Source: Chitinophagaceae bacterium (GTDB taxonomy: Bacteria; Bacteroidota; Bacteroidia; Chitinophagales; Chitinophagaceae). Taken from it: a DNA stretch of 64,000 nucleotides. The notes beneath the pieces were generated by a model. It searched no databases and was not told the DNA's origin. It saw only the letters and a program-made list of their open reading frames with translations. Shown here in pieces: positions 61,401-64,000 of this stretch; position 1 is the stretch's first letter; every line of letters starts with the position of its first letter. The stretch spans positions 1 through 64,000 of the forward strand of contig JAIEQM010000025.1 of the NCBI GenBank assembly GCA_019747705.1. Reading direction: 5' to 3'. The translations under genes were made by a program, and so were the position numbers.

Positions 61401-63855
61401 TCACAGCAATCAAAGGAAATTTTACACTTTGATTGAGCGGATAATAATAGTAACCATCATACCCCAATCCATAAAACACATTTTGGGTAAACACATCCGC
61501 ATTGGTAACACGGCTCACAGGGCGGCTGGTTTCATCAAACACGGTAGTATAAATATTCACATTCAGCAATCCCATGTTTTTATAAATGGAAGGAACGCCC
61601 ACTCCTTCCATTGCATTACCGTTTGCATCTGTAGTTCCTTCTTTTACAACCTTATCAAAAAATGTTTTTTGATTGGCTAACGAAAAATCATACTTCTCAT
61701 ATTTGGCCGGAGAAAAATAAGATTGCCTGAACTGGATTTCTGTTTCATACTTTCTGTTGGCAGCCGGCGGACCAAAGAAATTCACTGCATTTATTTTTAA
61801 CGATGTGCTGTCGCCAACAGTCAATACTTTTTTGTTGAGTTCAGCGCTTACTTTAATCCTGTCCGGAACAAACTCTTCCACGCTGAATGATTTACTGCTG
61901 AGCAATACATCATTGCCGCTGTACAATTCCAACTGATAACTTCCGGTTACAGCAGCCATGGGCAAATCAACACTCGCTTCTGCACTGCCCTGTTCATTCA
62001 GCATTTTACGGAAGCTCTTCATTTCTTTTCCATTGGGCATAATAAACTTCATCTTCACGGGTAATTCGCCCGGTGTTTTCCAATCGTTGGTGCGCAACAA
62101 AACATTGGCATTTATTTTTTCACCCGGCCGGTAAATATCACGTTCAGCATAAATAAATGCATCCATATTGGTGGGATTCCATGATTTACCTCCCACATCA
62201 AACCTGCTGGTATTTACACTTGTATTATGAAAGGGTAAATAATTAAAATCATCAGCCGTTTTTGCAATCACCATCGCCGGTTTAAAACCGCTGAACTCTT
62301 TTCTTGCATACGCCACTTCTGCAACACCTTCTGCGTTGGTGGTGCCAACACCCAGCACCTGGTTATTGGCGCCATAAACAGTAACATTCACGCCATTTAA
62401 AGAAGCAGCAGATTTTATAGAGTTGGCAAACACCAGCATTTTTTCTTTGCCTTCTTTGGCAATCAAACCAATATCACTTAAAGAAATAAAACGGCTGTCA
62501 TTCAACCAGTAATCTTCAGTTGACTGAATACGCAAATGATAAATGCCATTAAAATCTTTTACACGGTCTGCAATGTTGAAATTGAATAAACGGCTTCCGC
62601 CATACTTGGGCAAAGAGCGGGTGTCAATTTCTTTTTCATAAATCACATCGCCCAGCGTGGCATCGTTGCCTTCACCATCATAATAATAATCATCACCGCC
62701 GCTCTGCGGTGAGTAACCATACTTATGCGCTGCCAGTAAATTGCTCTCATAAATTTTGGAAACAATTACTTTCACCTTAGGCATATTGGTAATACGCACT
62801 TCAATATTTTTATTACCCTGGGCTGATAAATAAACCGCTTTACTGTTTCCGAATGAAACAGAAGGCTCTAGTTGACCGAAGGCAATATTGTTTTTATAAT
62901 CTTCTTTTAAAGTGCCGCCCAGTTTACCACGCAAACCTTTCAGCAATAACAAATCATAGGTTTTGCTCACATCAAACGCATCGCCTGTAATTAAAAAACC
63001 ATCTTCTTCCACTTCCAATCCATATTTTACCAATGGTGTGAGTTTTATAAAATTGCTCAAACTGCTTTCCACCACCTGCTGACTTGTAAACACTTTCACC
63101 GTTGCACTCAACCCATCATGACGTGATTCAACATTTGTAACCGTTAATGTATAAGGCGATGGAATAGAAAATTTTTCTTCCAGCGTTTCTTTGGTGGCAT
63201 TCTTTCCACCATCGGGCACCAATCCTTTTTCCAGTGTAACAGCGGTATTGTAATCCTTATCTTCTGCTTTTACATTTAAAATTCGCAGCGATACTTTTTT
63301 ATCGTTGTTAATGGTTTGAATGCTGTAATCTTTTTTCTCACCATCAACCGTTACATTGAGTTTGTCTTTTAATGCTGCCGGTGTTACCACATAATTAAAA
63401 TATAAATCCACCTGCGGAATGGCTTTGCCTGTTGCATCATCCATCACCCATGTAATGTTGGAATTTTCCAACTGCAAATCAGGCGTATGAAATTCCAGTG
63501 CACCATCAGTTGATACATTGGAAAACTTACTGAAGGTTAATACTTCTTTCCCCACACTTGCTTTGTAAGTAGTGGCAGGCAACATCGGTTCAGCCGGTGA
63601 AAAAATCAATTCATCACCATGCTCCCAGCGAAAACGTCCTTTTATATTGGGTTCAAACTCCACATAGGCTGTGGAATCCCAGCGGTTGAGCAAAGAATCC
63701 GGAACCAGTTCTTTGTTGAAACGAAACACTAAGTTTTGCAATGGCTGCACTTCGCCTTTGGCATTGGTGTCAGCAAGTTTTACAGCATTCCGGTTACAGG
63801 ATGCAAAAAGGGTTACTGCTGCTGTAACAAACAGCAGGTGTAGATAACTACGCAT
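58477..63855 (-). CDS. Bacterial alpha-2-macroglobulin family protein
   Basis: MG domains; YPYGCTEQTVSAAFPQ thioester motif; lipobox-like FASC; ATG at 63855 preferred over ORF start 63924. Confidence 0.93.
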   Translation of the reverse strand: MRSYLHLLFVTAAVTLFASCNRNAVKLADTNAKGEVQPLQNLVFRFNKELVPDSLLNRWDSTAYVEFEPNIKGRFRWEHGDELIFSPAEPMLPATTYKASVGKEVLTFSKFSNVSTDGALEFHTPDLQLENSNITWVMDDATGKAIPQVDLYFNYVVTPAALKDKLNVTVDGEKKDYSIQTINNDKKVSLRILNVKAEDKDYNTAVTLEKGLVPDGGKNATKETLEEKFSIPSPYTLTVTNVESRHDGLSATVKVFTSQQVVESSLSNFIKLTPLVKYGLEVEEDGFLITGDAFDVSKTYDLLLLKGLRGKLGGTLKEDYKNNIAFGQLEPSVSFGNSKAVYLSAQGNKNIEVRITNMPKVKVIVSKIYESNLLAAHKYGYSPQSGGDDYYYDGEGNDATLGDVIYEKEIDTRSLPKYGGSRLFNFNIADRVKDFNGIYHLRIQSTEDYWLNDSRFISLSDIGLIAKEGKEKMLVFANSIKSAASLNGVNVTVYGANNQVLGVGTTNAEGVAEVAYARKEFSGFKPAMVIAKTADDFNYLPFHNTSVNTSRFDVGGKSWNPTNMDAFIYAERDIYRPGEKINANVLLRTNDWKTPGELPVKMKFIMPNGKEMKSFRKMLNEQGSAEASVDLPMAAVTGSYQLELYSGNDVLLSSKSFSVEEFVPDRIKVSAELNKKVLTVGDSTSLKINAVNFFGPPAANRKYETEIQFRQSYFSPAKYEKYDFSLANQKTFFDKVVKEGTTDANGNAMEGVGVPSIYKNMGLLNVNIYTTVFDETSRPVSRVTNADVFTQNVFYGLGYDGYYYYPLNQSVKFPLIAVSKDEKLASAPAKVQIIKHEYRTVLSKSGDYFRYESQKEDKILKDEVVSVGGENTNYVFIPRQPGDYEIRVYAPNAETYVSRSFYSYGGWGYGDNSSFEVNTEGQIDIELDKKEYFTGEKAKVLFKTPFSGMMLVTMETDHVVSYQYVNVENRSASIDFPLSTEHLPNVYISATLIKPHTLSDIPLTVAHGFQSIKVDEKSRKMDVVITSNKTTRSRTKQKVRIKAAPGSYVTLAAVDNGVLQVSNMKTPDPYNYFYQKKALGVDAFDLYPLLFPELRARLSSTGGDGADMEKRNNPMPNKRIKIVSYWSGVQKANGSGEVNFEFDVPQFSGEIRLMAVAYKDEKFGAGETNMTVADPVVISAGLPRFLSPGDTVTVPVTLTNTTKNAANAKVNIKVSGPLQIVGASNQQTSLAANAENKAVFQVVAQNRIDSGSIRIEVNALGENFFDETQITVRPPSTLQKESGSGSVTGGSSQTINIAANRFMPGSADYQLIVSKSPALELGDQLNYLVQYPYGCTEQTVSAAFPQLYFGDLADAMKKNKSAASTSVANINEAIRKIKMRQLYNGSVTLWDDEGTANWWATVYAAHFLLEARKAGYDVDNGLIETMMGYLINRLKTKETIDYYYNRTFNKKIAPKEVAYSLYVLALGNRAQISVMNYYKSNPNMLALDSKYLLSAAYALMGDKKSFAAMLPASFSGEVSVAQTGGSFYSDVRDEAIALNTLVDVDPGNAQVPVMAKHISQLLKDRYWLSTQERAFGFLSLGKIARNAAKSNVSGDIKVNGKTVAKINGSDIKLNAKQLGGTSVQVNTSGTGRLYYYWVAEGVSATGEYKDEDSYIKVRRQFYNRYGQPITGNTFKQNDLVIVKLSIEKTFSTSIENVVITDLLPAGFEIENPRTKELPGMDWIKDSYNPTALDVRDDRIHFFVDVNSTRQNYYYAVRAVSPGLYRMGPVSADAMYNGEYHSYNGAGVVRVVQ

Positions 63856-64000
63856 AAAGGTTAAAATTGAAAGCGGTTTGAAGGAAGGAAAATTTGAACA
63901 TAAATATAGATGTGTAACATTCATATTTGCAGGAGTAATTTATTAAAGAATTGATAAATGATGGAAAAAGATTGTCAAGTGTGGGAAAGTTGTTGGTGGG

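Overview
This 64 kb window looks like a Bacteroidota chromosome, probably Chitinophagaceae-like from its gene repertoire (PorP/SprF, gliding-motility/CHU_C PKD protein, BlaI/M56-TonB-plug pairs, GlnRS, DUF2911). It carries housekeeping genes (glnS, dapF, mutS2, msrA, valS, a nucleoside phosphorylase), surface and secretion genes, HicAB and PIN-type toxin-antitoxin modules, two tRNAs and a minus-strand trp/his cluster at about 33-46.3 kb. The most unusual region is that cluster (trpL-E-G-D-C-F-F-B-A-hisH-hisA). Almost every gene junction, and the interior of several ORFs, has been invaded by short GC-rich palindromic elements. Three junctions (trpE/trpG, trpB/trpA, hisH/hisA) each hold a DUF559 (Vsr/PD-(D/E)XK-like) nuclease gene bracketed by inverted copies of these palindromes. 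One is fused in frame to HisA, with the HisA start codon lost. Related palindromes without a nuclease sit at trpG/trpD and trpF/trpF, and others encode in-frame peptide inserts in TrpA, TrpE, TrpF (both copies) and HisH. I propose a nuclease-associated palindromic element system as the main candidate for something undescribed. Other notable items: a tRNA-Cys-like gene whose D and T arms are replaced by palindromes; a REP/RAYT module between 64-bp direct repeats of the trpF 3' end; a Trp-codon leader peptide with attenuator; type II-C-like CRISPR repeats split by a PIN toxin-antitoxin module; duplicated BlaI-type dyad operators; and several frameshifted genes. All calls come from reading the sequence and the supplied ORF track. 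No database search was run.
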